This document shows, piece after piece, positions 12,623 through 24,300 of a DNA stretch of 64,000 nt. Each line of letters begins with the position of its first letter. Within the stretch, counting starts at the first letter, position 1. The stretch is from Colias croceus (lineage: Eukaryota; Arthropoda; Insecta; Lepidoptera; Pieridae), in NCBI RefSeq assembly GCF_905220415.1, contig NC_059568.1:6386001-6450000 (forward strand), written 5' to 3'. The notes under the pieces were generated by a model. It saw only the letters and a list, made by a program, of their open reading frames with translations, ran no database searches and was not told the origin of the DNA. The position numbers and the translations under genes are program-made.

Positions 12623-13646
12623 TAGTCGTACATGTAACAAGTCCCCCCGTAACAGCTAATTAGCTGAGTGCACCTGTTCCTGCGGCGCAAGTGCTCGAAA
12701 ACGTCGAAACTTCTGGAAAAACTAGGTACTTTGGAAACTCCCCTCCCTCCAATAACACTCGTACATGTACAAGTCCCGCTTACTGATTCTTCTAGAACGT
12801 TTCCCCCGTGACTTACTCCATCTTGATTTGCTCGAATAATCCCAAATAATATATGTGACATAGAGGTTGGCTCGACGCGTAACCGCTGCTCACCAAGTTA
12901 ATTTGCTCGATTACACACCCCTAAACATTTTTGCCTCGTCCCAGTATTACCACCTTAAACAACTCTATTCATTTGCCCAACCCCCCGCCCCTCCTTATCC
13001 CTTTCATCGAATATGCCAATAATACAGAAATGTTAATGCTTACGACGACAAAATGACTATAAACATGCGCATGTCGCAAATAATCTCTTATTAAAATAAT
13101 TACAAACGATTTTAATGATAAAAACAGGATGTAATTAAAATGTCTGCTTTATATTTTGTATGACTGCGAAAGGAAGGGTTATGTTTTGACTTTTGAGTGA
13201 TGTAATAACCTAATCGGTGTTTGTTGCACAGTTGCGAAATTAAAGAGAATCTAAGAGATAAATGGCCTAAACAGCTGAACATTATTCAGTTTGTATGATA
13301 TTTAACACATTGTTAATATTTTCTACGATTGCTTACAACGGCTAGAACAGCATAGAGATTAGAACATCAAATTATATGGTTTGTAAAACACATGTGTGTT
13401 TTTTTCCATATTGTATCTAAATTAATTACTGAATGTTCGCAGCAAACATAAGGATTAAATAATGAATTAAAATTGTCATGAGGCTAAACTAGCAAGTATA
13501 TTGTAGAATATATACTGTGGAAATATTTCGTAGTGTTGTTATGAAAGATGTGTACAAGAGTGAACGTTTCTGAACGAAATATGTTATGTCAATGTCAAAA
13601 CAATGTATTGGTTTCCAAAAAAAAAAAAAAAATTAATTATGTTTAA

Positions 13647-13793
13647 GAGCTAGCACGCAAGAGCAACTTTTGTCTCCGCAACTATTTTGTCTCTCCCATC
13701 AACTCCATGGGCTAGTAAGAAAGTGCGCGCACGTAGCGATGCAACTTCACAAAATAGTTGCGGAGACAAAAGTTGCTCTTGCGCGCTAGCTCT
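13647..13793. mobile_element. Fold-back MITE with about 45-bp inverted arms
   Basis: The left arm starts AGAGCTAGCACGCAAGAGC and the right arm is its near-perfect reverse complement, ending GCTCTTGCGCGCTAGCTCT. Between them is a loop of about 55 bp. The arms share AACTTTTGTCTCCGCAAC. A similar fragment (GTTGCGGAGACAAA) occurs near 34180. The TSD is not clear. Confidence 0.75.
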
Positions 13794-16700
13794 AAATTGT
13801 ATGTTATCTTTGTCAGAGTTTTGTAATTTTTTTAATTTTTTTAAATGCTTTATGATGATTCCTTTTACAATTAGTGTTTGTAGTTTGTATTTCTATGTTT
13901 AATTTACTTAATTTTTGTTTCTTGATTGTTACCATTGGTAGTTTTGACATGACTATAAATACAATTTGAATTTTATTAGAAAAGTTATTTGATACATAAC
14001 TTATAATACTATCGTGGTTTAAAGTGGTCCATAAGAGAATCGTAAATAAATTAAAGACGTACAATTAAAACATTTGGAACAGTTTAAATAAAATTAAGTT
14101 CTTTTGTTGCATTTACTTTCCTTTGAATATATTTCCTGTTATATTGTTAACGTCTTTTTAAATACTTTTCGTGGTGTTCTATTTCAACGAAATAGTTATT
14201 TGTAAAACATGATTTAACGAATGTTGAAAATGATTAAACATACGTTTATGATTAAAAATTGTACTTGCGTAGTTCCAAAATGAAGTGGATATGGATTTGT
14301 AGGGTTCTTTATGCATATATATGGATCTGAATACTAAATTTATTTATTTGAGTTAATTCTTAAACTTCATTGGTTTATATTTTCGATGTCAGTCAATTAA
14401 ATATTAGTGCAAATAAAATAAATTAGAACCCTACAAACAATGCAGGTTTTCTGTCGCCGGCGGCAACGAATAAGTCGTAGGAACTGAATGCTATGTCTGT
14501 TTTAATAGACATTCTGAATTGTTCTTAAAATATAGATGTTTTTACCCACATAAATTGAAAGTTTACACGAAACATATCTTTGTAAATGTACCAAAAAATG
14601 GAAAAACTGCTTTGGGAATAAGAAAATACATTTTTGGACAGAATGTTCTATTGATACAGATAGTTTAATTTTTTATGAAAGTAGTTTTGTTATAAGGTGC
14701 AGGCAGTTATTTAGATATAAATGTTCGACTGTTTCGTGTGTACGTGAATATGTACTTAATTGAGGATATACACTAGATGTTCAGCTTTTGTATAAAATAC
14801 TCACGTTATTAAACTACAAGGTTGTTCAACGATACTTAATATGAAGTTATGTTTGAGAAGCTTTATAATTTATAATGTAGTGGCAAACTTGATCTATTAG
14901 GAGTTCATTGAAGGAATCATAGAAGACTGTGTAATTTTAATCGGGTATAATATTGTATATGAAACTACCAAACATCTTATAACCAAAAGACAATCTATGG
15001 TAAAAAATACACTGTTCAATTACGCTTTACTTTTATCCGCCTGAGATAAACAACCATTCAATTGTTCCGGACACTCATTTCGCGGTTGATTTTCTTAAAA
15101 TATAAACCATGTGAGAAAATAATGAATCAACATTCCAAATAGAACCTTAACTGAATAGATATAGGTTACATTTTCCTGTTTAATACGCAGTAAGCTCGCT
15201 ACCCCGAGTCACGCACGCAACTGCGTCGCGGTACAAATGTTGTTATAGTCTATTCATCGTGTCACTGCCACTCGAGTGCGCACATTAGGATAAATGCATT
15301 TATATTCCGTTTTTAGCATTTCATTTACAATCCTAGACTAAAACACTCGATAACACGTAGACGCTTCTTATTACGTTGTGATTAGAAAACAAAATTCTTA
15401 AATTAATGAGCTTAATAGCTAGTGTAGTCGTGTTGCGTGTTGCCAATATGAAATTAGGAGATGAATAGATTGTAATCGATTTCTTATTACTGCAAATCGA
15501 CTTTTACGAGTGAGCTACGTATAATAGACATAAGAAATCTGATCTTCCTCTGCTAATCATAGGGTATATGACTGCTTTACTTCGCTGTACTGTATTTTAA
15601 TGGTAATATAAATGGATTAGAATCAACGTTGGAAAAGTATTGTAAATCGACATATTTGAATCAGATTTAGAAGTAATAGATACGTACTGATAAACCGATA
15701 GATTCATAAATAGAGGGTATAAAGTTGAAAACAATTATATTACCGATAATAATTACCTTTAAACGTTTGTGATTATTATTTTCATATATATCTAGGTAAT
15801 AGCGTCTATTTTCCATGATATCTCTATTCTCTAGTATCGAGTTTCCATTTATATTGCGGATCCCAAATTCTATATCATCTAGTTACCAAATTATAATAGT
15901 AATTTATTTTCGTGTAACATTTTATTTAAAACATATTTTAAACAATTCTATTAGTCCCTAGAAATAGATGCAAATGATCGAATATTAAAAAAAAAAAATG
16001 GAAAAATAATAAAAGAATTTTAGAAAGTATTTATATGAATAGTTGATAATTGTCTATTTTCCGTAGTTTGCTGTGTTAAAGTTAGTGTTGACAGTCTTCG
16101 ACAATATTTTGAGCGATTAGATAGGATTTAACTTTTTATCGAAATTAGAATAATACTTGTGTTCGGATACACGCACGGAATATAGCGATATGTTTTGTAA
16201 CGTGTATCGGACAAGAGCGGTCTCCATACTGGCGTTCTTGCGGTGGACTCAGTGTAGGAAGTTAAGACAGTACATTTACGATTTGTCAAAAAAACATTCA
16301 GGTTTTTTGGCAATCCATACAACATAGGCAGTGAACGTCCATTGAAAGCATGCCTGTATGTAGACCCTTCAGTTATAGTGTATCACTAGATGTTATGTTT
16401 CCCTGTGGACCGAACGAACGGCTTAATTTTAAGAGCCTAATATTTGTAGCATTCGAATATAAGTAGATGTAAGCGATCTTTGTTTGCGAAGTAGGAGAGT
16501 ATTCACTATTTGTACACAGACGGAACCAATGTACTAGGCTTAGCGAACACTTAAGAGATATAATTATATTCTAAGTAAGTAGGAAGACTTACAATAATGC
16601 ATTTACTTGAATCTGGCCTTACTTTCTTGTTGTACTATCTAGCTTATAGTCTAGTGATGAAAGTAGTCGTACGGAGTCTCATTCCCTCGTGCTATATATT

Positions 16701-17127
16701 ATAGTTAATTTAATGATAGGCCACTAATAATAATGATGTACAATAAAACACCCTCTCTGCCTTAGTGACGCTGTTCTTACCCCTAATGCTATTAATGAAA
16801 TATCACGTTAGATTGAAATTATTATGTACCTTGTAAATACGAATTCTAATGGCTGGTGTAAAATATGAGCACTATGGAAAACTTTAATTCCTAACAATGG
16901 TCCAAACTTCACTCGCTTTTTTATTTGTACTATACGATTATACAATTTCTATATAGATAAATAAATAATGATAATTAGTATAGATATAATGTCTTATGCT
17001 TTAATTTTATTTTATAAATGTAAATCATGTATTTGACGAAATGCTTAATTTTCATAATCGAATTTTATGAGAAAAGGTTGATACCAAATGCAGTATTTTT
17101 ATTTTATATTCTACATCTTTGTACCCA

Positions 17128-17133
17128 AATAAA
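17128..17133 (+). promoter_or_regulatory. AATAAA near the end of the Ddr/unknown-gene interval
   Basis: AATAAA followed by a T-rich stretch, about 165 nt before the next gene's first Met. It could end a very long Ddr 3' UTR or an unseen transcript. The 4.8 kb from 12525 to 17297 shows no coding exon that I can support. Confidence 0.25.
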
Positions 17134-17297
17134 AGCAATAATCTAACTTTGGTCGTTTTATTCAATATGTCCATTATATCCGTCACTATACTTTACAATA
17201 CGCAAAGAAAAGAAAAAATGAGCCTGAACTCTTCTAGTTTTCACTTAGTATTTACAAACATTAAGCTTATCACAGTTTCACCAAGAACAACTTCCTG

Positions 17298-19117
17298 ATG
17301 TTAAATAAATGTTTTTCTCGATTGTACCTGAGAATTCCTAACAAACCAGTATCAGTAATGAAGTGCTACAGTAGTCTCCTGTTAATATGTTTTATACAAA
17401 ATATTCTCGCTGTGAAAGTGAAAGTCATAATGCATTCCGAACAAGAGGATTCCAGAATGGAGGAAGAAGATAGTCCACATACCGAAAGTTGGGATTATAA
17501 GAAAAAGGTTGAAATAACTATGTTACCTTTTCTACGGAAAGCTCACAGGCATGCACTTGAAAAGCAGATAGAGTATGAAGAGGAGAGACCAACTACCGAG
17601 AAGACTAAGACGATCCATCCCAACGAAATGATATTTCCCTTGATATATCGCCAAAGTCATATAAATAGTATGTTTAAATTCGGTGAGAACTGGTATACTT
17701 GGTCAACTGAAAAGAGGACAGATGGGTCGAAGGCAATCAATTATTATGTTTGTTCCGACGAACCGAAGCACTGTGATGAAGTTGGTTGGGTAAGATTTCA
17801 TTATATTTAAGACATTGTTAAATAGGAACTCAGTTACAGTGGGTTAACATGCAGTTTCTTTGAATTTACTGTGTGATCAATTTCAAATAAATTATGTGTT
17901 TTTATGAAGATATAATATTAACTTAAATAAAATTATTGCTTAACAGGAGCGCACAGATGCAATACCAAGATGCGCATTTCAAATAGATTCCCTGATGCCA
18001 GATGACCGCGCTTGTTTGAACAGTTTTGGTGTGGAGCCTCACACTAACGGGGTTTGCGATGGAGGCGAACAAATGAAGGTAATTAATATTTTTTTAAATT
18101 GTTATACAATGTTATTAGTGGACAATTCGTAGTTGTTCTAAATTAATAGTTTCATAAGTTGGGTGGCGGTTGATGAGACTGATATACGCCACGTACTTTT
18201 TTCCGCTCTAGGTAGATATGCGTAAACGTGATCTTACTTCGCTAAAAAGGTTCCCAGTTTGTCCTAAAGTTAGTTCGGTTCGGTTGGATTTTTTTAAATC
18301 ATAAAATCCATTGGTTTTTACTTAATTATGTTATACTCTCAGGTTAGCGACATGGTACGAGCATGTGGTTCACGGATACGTTCTTTGTGGCGATTCTTAC
18401 GCGTGGGACAGAGGCCTGCCAACGCAGCAAAACCAGCTGATGTTAATTCTCTAATTTGCGAAGACGAAGAGGAGTGTTATATCACTATTGAATATAGAGT
18501 AAGAAAAAATTTGACTATTATTCATAACTTAGATTGAAAAGAAATGTAATTACGTACACTCAATACACGATTTTCAATAAATTTCTTTCTAGTTTATAGG
18601 AAGTTGTAGGCTTTCGGTGTGATAATATTGCACTGCGTATTTTTAACTTGATGTTTTTGGTTTTATTGCATTCAAATACTTTATAAATATAAATGTATAA
18701 AGAGTACAAAAAATTCGATCACGAGGCGGGACTCGCCGCATCCTTTCACGCTACTCCACCCCGGATTATATATATTTTTAACTTTCATAGGTACACCACG
18801 ACAGGATTACCTTTTCTCTTCACGAGCCATCTCGAGGACAGACCTTCAAAAGTGCTTTAAAGCGAGAAGTACCCACAGAAGAAGAAAATAAAGTATCAGT
18901 AGTTGCTGAAACCCGACCACGTGTCGCACACAAAGTCAAAAAAACACGCGAAGATGAACAACACCCACGGAAAAAGTACCGTTTGAGATCCAGAAGTAAA
19001 GTTGCTGAAGGCAAAGGCATTGTGAAGGAAAGAAACGACTCCGGTTATGGAAGGAGAACTTTGAAAAATAAAATTAAAATAAAAGAAGATATATCGGAAG
19101 ATGTTTCTGATAAGTGA
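17298..19117 (+). CDS. Unrecognised, probably secreted protein (4 exons)
   Basis: Exons 17298-17789, 17947-18078, 18343-18498 and 18791-19117 are all phase 0 with GT/AG borders, giving 368 codons. A second Met at 17358 opens MKCYSSLLLICFIQNILA, which looks like a signal peptide, so that start (348 residues) is preferred. Visible features: an acidic stretch (EEEDSPHTE), FKFGENWYTWSTEKRTDGS, and about eight scattered Cys after the signal (YVCSDEPKHC, RCAF, RACLN, GVCDGG, RACGS, LICEDEEEC). These suggest a small disulphide-bonded domain. The last exon is highly basic (KVKKTRED, PRKKYRLRSRSK). I do not recognise the family. Clean phases and conserved-looking Cys support a real gene. It has no obvious link to its neighbours. 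Confidence 0.72.
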
Positions 19118-19465
19118 CTCGTTTTAAAATATAGATATGTTTTGTAAATTAACGTCTTTTTATTTTGTATCGTATAAAATAATTCATCTAGAATTAGCCC
19201 AGTGTTGCCCAGACAAACACGAGATTAAAACATACTGGTTGATAAAGAACGCTTTTTAGGGGTTAAGAATTTTAAAATCGGTTGAGCAGCAGACCTGAAT
19301 CGTAAAATACTTATTTGTAACAACCCTTCGAAAAAAAGGTAAGCATTTGCAGATTCTTAAGCTTGTGTCTGTATAGTTTATCTACTCATGAGCTTAGTCT
19401 TAGTGAGCAATTGAGCATTAACGTTATCAGATAAAATTGTGCAGTAATTTTATTTCAATTAGAAC

Positions 19466-20665
19466 CACAGTTGACAGATATATACTACGTACATTCAGTT
19501 AGGAAACTAAGCCCCTGCGATGAAATTATGACGTATAGCTATAGGGTTACCTTTTTGATATTTAACCGACTTTAAAAATAAAGGAGGAGGTTATCAATTC
19601 GGCCTGTATATTTCTGTTTGCTTTTTTTCACAGTTGATTTTGTGGTAATTTTGAGATTAAAACCCGTTAAAATACAAAAATGGTGTAGCCTAAATATGAA
19701 TTTACAAGAACAAACAATCCGAATTAATACAGCTTGTAAAAGTAAATACGTTTTTATCAGTGCTATATTTCGAAATCTAGTTTTGTTATGGACGCCGAAG
19801 GCTATTAAAATGTACCTAAATTATTTATAATGCTTGATATTTGTATTATACATATAAATAATTATTTTAAACCAGAATTTACAATACTTGTATGTAGGTA
19901 TACCTACAAAATTATTTTTAAAACGATAAATTAAATTAAATTAAAAAACACAAAATATGCAAAAATAAATTAAAATTATTATTATACGAGCATAGAACCT
20001 CTACCTTTTTGTTTCAGGAAGAAAAAGAAAATAGTTTGACAGGCTTAGTGCTTGACAAAGTGGAGACGCCACGTATCGATAAAAATACAATAATTATAAT
20101 ATCTATCTTTTTCTTCCCTAATATTTACGTAATTATGCACATAAATTTAAACAAGATTTTTTTAAGGTTTCCATTTTTTTAGATTTTCGTGCTCTTCTAG
20201 ATTGCGTAAAAAATAGATGCGATCTTTAAACAGACTGGACTCCTAATAGGTACTATTTGTAGCTATCATTTTAGTAGAAAATTTGTCAACATAATTTAAA
20301 ACTCATGCTGCCATATCTATAGAAATTAAAAAATAGTCTCTTTTTAACTTGTAGTCAGATACGGTATTTACAAATATGTATATTTATTGAAAGGGCTACA
20401 AACTGAAACTATCGATATTTATTTAATGTGAAATGACATCACTTTAAACTTTTTTCCATACTATATTCAAAATCTATGGATGTGTCACCCGCTACTATCG
20501 ATCCCCCTCAATACCCTCGAAAACACGCTTGATGGGGGGGAGCCATTTCGAACATTTTGTATGAAGTTTCCTTACTGTATGTATCTGTAGGTATATTGTG
20601 ATGGGGGGGAGCCATTTCGAACATTTTGTATGAAGTTTCCTTACTGTATGTATCTGTATATTGTG
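19466..20665. mobile_element. ~1.2-kb DNA transposon, copy 1 (7-bp TSD TTAGAAC)
   Basis: The element begins CACAGTTGACAGATATATA and ends TGTATCTGTATATTGTG. The termini are imperfect inverted repeats. It is flanked by TTAGAAC at 19459-19465 and 20666-20672. The sequence closely matches 56965-58141. Its last ~66-69 bp, including the 3' terminus, are present twice in tandem (20531-20599 and 20600-20665). No transposase ORF is visible, so it is non-autonomous. It lies between the unknown gene and the 3' end of Rrp6. Confidence 0.85.
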
Positions 20666-20900
20666 TTAGAACCTACTTATTATGAATCTGTCGCTGGAAT
20701 TTTAGCATTTCGTCGTTGACGTCGTATATTTAGCAAAAAAAAATTGAATAAAGATAAATTCTCGAATCATATTGAATGTATTTAAAATCTGATAGGAAAT
20801 ACTTACTCTGATTGTATCCAATAAAGGAAAATAAAACACCGTAATGCAAATTGAAAAAAAAAAATATTATTAGAGCTTATTATACGAGTAAATCTTAAAC

Positions 20901-21368
20901 CTATTTACGTTTTTTCGTAAACTTAATCTTTTGTTGCTTGTGCGCTTTGTGGCTTTCGTTGTGGAACTTTTTATAATTGGCGTTTTTGTATGAGAACGGT
21001 TTGACGAAGTTTTTCGAGTCGTCATCTTTGCTCGTATCCTTGGCTTTGTTGCCATCGGTTGTTTCTTTAGTTTCAGCGGTCGCTTGCTGTTTGTTGATCT
21101 TTTCGGTGGACATTTTGCGTTTCCTTTGCACCGTTTTTTGTTCATCTTTAGGTTCGACCCCAGAGGTGCTGGGTGCTGGTTCATCGGTGGTGACTTCAGA
21201 AGCACTCGGCTGTTCGTCCGATGTTCCCGCGAGCTCGTCCAGTTCCTTCTCTTTCTTCGCCTCCACTTCTTGCAGCTTTTCAAGCACTTCGGATTTAATC
21301 AATTCGTTGCCTTCTCCCAAGGCAGCTATTTTAGCCTCTTGTTCTTTGAATTTTTTAATCTCATCCGC
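20901..21368 (-). CDS. Rrp6: Last exon of Rrp6: basic, Glu/Lys-rich tail
   Basis: Encodes the final 155 residues. It starts ADEIKKFKEQEAKIAALG, which is coiled-coil prone, continues through a Ser/Thr/Asp-rich stretch, and ends KQQKIKFTKKRK and the stop. The acceptor is ATTTCCACAG. Lys-rich tails of Rrp6 proteins bind RNA or the exosome core and carry nuclear targeting signals; here that role is inferred from composition. No clear AATAAA follows the stop on the minus strand before the 19466-20665 transposon. Confidence 0.85.
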   Translation of the reverse strand, partial: ADEIKKFKEQEAKIAALGEGNELIKSEVLEKLQEVEAKKEKELDELAGTSDEQPSASEVTTDEPAPSTSGVEPKDEQKTVQRKRKMSTEKINKQQATAETKETTDGNKAKDTSKDDDSKNFVKPFSYKNANYKKFHNESHKAHKQQKIKFTKKRK

Positions 21369-24300
21369 CTGTGGAAATATATAAATAGAAGTTGAAAAAA
21401 AAGATACGTAAGATAAAAAGGAAAGAATATTAAAAATAAGGAAAAGAGTCACAGTAAGGATCATTGTAAAAATGTTTGTATTAAGAATACGAATTTATTT
21501 TCTAAAAAACTCGATAAAATAAAAATAAAACAAAGTAATTCAGAAGCACGTACCCTTGCAATAGATCGGTACGCTCTGTACCGATCATACGGAGGTATGA
21601 ATAGCTCGGCGTTCACGTTCAAATCAGAAATCTGTAAAGAATTACATAAACTTAAAACTTATAACATAGTATAGTAGCATTTAGTAGACCATGGGAAACA
21701 GATCAACATTAATTTTTAAATACAATTTTAACATAGAAATTTTTTATACACAGTAACAGTGGTAAAAATATGCTAATTGAAAATTTTTTTCGTGAACACA
21801 TATGTTTTCCCGTGGAGACGAAGAAAAGAAAATGTCTTGGTCTGACAGGACACAGAAGGTGATCACCTACTTGTCCCTAAAGTAAATCGATCAGTGAAAC
21901 AGATGTATGCATAATGCATCAGCGCCTTGCCCCACTAGGGGGATACGTGACTACGTACTTTAACCCATTGAGCCCCAAGCGGCCCGATCGGTCCCAGACA
22001 CAACAGATTTTCTATTGTGTGTGGTTCCGGGGCCTGAGTTATTAAGGAACGATTCGAATAATTAGCGAGCGTTTCGGTTAATCGACGTTCGGATATTCGT
22101 CATTTTATTATACTTTTAATGTTATTGGAACAAAGTTCCTTATCGCGCGGGGCTAGGTGAGTGTCACGAAAAATCCTCACAACACTTTTTCTATAGTGCA
22201 TTAGCATTCTTTCACTTATTTAATATATAATTTAACTACTAAATATTTACTTAATTATACCTGATCAATACTTATTTCAAAACGAAAACTGTTCTGCTGT
22301 TTATTATACCTAATAAAGAAAAAAAATATAGAAAAAATAGGACATCGTTCCGATCGGGTATCCCAAATGAGACCTCAAGACATTTTTGTTGCGTGGTTGC
22401 TTCTTACTATGATGTTAAGTACTTACAACATTCGTATATAAGTAGGTCTCGCCAGTGTTCTGGAAGGCAGGTATATCGGGCTGCACATCGTACTGCTGCT
22501 CGAGCACTTGCTCTGCGGCATCCAGGTTCACGTCTTCGTCTCTGCAATACATTTAAAGGGAAAATTTATTTTTTGTCGACATTTTTCAATTTTAATTATC
22601 TTTTTTGAGGGATTCTACTTTGAGGGTAGTGAAAAATTTGCTTTATAAATAAATTTATTTAGGCGCGTTCAGAGTAAAATACTAAAGTCGCGTAATAGCA
22701 ATGTCGTTACCGAGAATTCCCAGTAAGGCGACGATTTTGTTATCTTTGAATCCTGCTGTCCTCCTTTGTTTCACTTCTGACACGTGTGCTCGGTACACAC
22801 GCTCTTTTTTATAATACTTTTATTCTACATCTATCCTTTATTACGATATGACGGTAGTATTCAGTAGTAGCACATGAATTTTAATATAACAAAACTTCTT
22901 AAGAACATGCAATTTTTTTATCTATTTTGATAGGGGCAATAGAAAACAAAACAATCTATATGTATTAAACTCAAAGGTGACTAATATAGTGATCTATCAA
23001 CGCACAGCCCAAACCACTGGACGTATCGGGCTGAAATTTGGCATGCAGGTAGATGTTGCACGATTATGTCGTGTGATATAATCGTGTAAATCGTAGTGCG
23101 TTCGCGTAATTGTGAAAATTGAATTGTGTGTACATTTAAATAATTAGACTAATCAACTTTCTTTTTAAATATTTGCACACCCAATCAATGGGTAAAATGT
23201 ATTAGCAACATAATATTGTAATTATACCCGGCGCGGCCTAAGATGATCCCTATGACAGTTCGTCTTAGTGATTGCTCGTATGATGGATCGTGTCGATACT
23301 TTACTATTTTATAGGCAAAGGCGTGGTTTGCATTCAGCCACGTCGGTAAACATGTTTTTACAAATATTATAAAATGAATTTTTAACGTCTATTATGTAAA
23401 CGAAACGGTAAGTAAAACGAAAGTTTTCCAAAACATAAAAATGCACCTTATCATTTGCTCGTAATTTTTAACCCGTTTAACACAGTGTATATTATTTTAT
23501 CATGAAAATGGAATCCCCCATTAAATTTTTCTAAAACTTATATTATCATAGGTAAGTAAATTAACGCGAACGGAAATTAATTAATTAATTATGCTGCGAT
23601 CTTCTGTTCCATTCAATAGTGAATGAACTATAGCTTAAGCATGGAAAAAATGTGAACTCGTTTCCATTATCGAAATTTGTTTATCGATACTTTCCGCACT
23701 AGTCGATAAATGCCAACGATGTAAGTTTTGAAGGACGTAAACGTAAAGTCAGATTGATATAATTTCTCGTAAATGTTAAGAATTGTTATAATGCCAACAG
23801 AATATCATTGTAATGGCATAAAGCTACGTAAAAATTAATAAATGCCATTTTTAGACGCCTCCAATACGTTTCTAATTTAATGGTGACGCCATTACAAGTT
23901 TGTCTCTTGAGAATAACTGTCAGTGTCATAGGGATCATCTTTTGCCGCGCCGGGTATAAAACATCTATAATTTGTAACTACATTCTTGCAAATAAATATA
24001 ATTTGAATTTGAATTTGTTAGGACATAGGCGTCCCCTAAGAAAGGATTTTGATCAATTCTACCCCCAAGGGGATAAAATAGAGGATGAAAATGTTAATTT
24101 ATCTTTTCCGCGCAGGCGAAGCTGCGGGCAACAGCTAGTGTAATATATAAATCACCTGAAAGCCGGCATGTGCGACAGGTCGAGCACGTTGTGCGCGTGC
24201 CGGAGATGCTGCGAGGCGTTCATCAGCGAGTTGATGGTGGACGGCATCTGGTATAGCGTCGGCTCTAGCGGGAGCTCGCGGCACTACAACATACAATATT

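Larger units (their letters stand above)
12525..17297. other. AT-rich non-coding interval after Ddr
   Basis: No convincing exon was found. Contents: a C-run at about 12595-12613, an A-run at about 13617-13632, a fold-back MITE at 13647-13793, and otherwise unique-looking AT-rich sequence with several AATAAA hexamers. ORFs here are short and lack splice support. A long 3' UTR or a non-coding RNA is possible but not shown. Confidence 0.5.

Noticed and set aside
13687..13902. 71-codon ORF after Ddr
   Set aside because: Starts inside the fold-back MITE and runs into low-complexity T-rich sequence.
20977..21395. Two plus-strand ORFs of 103-135 codons
   Set aside because: Antisense shadows of the last Rrp6 exon, whose minus-strand frame continues the exosome protein.
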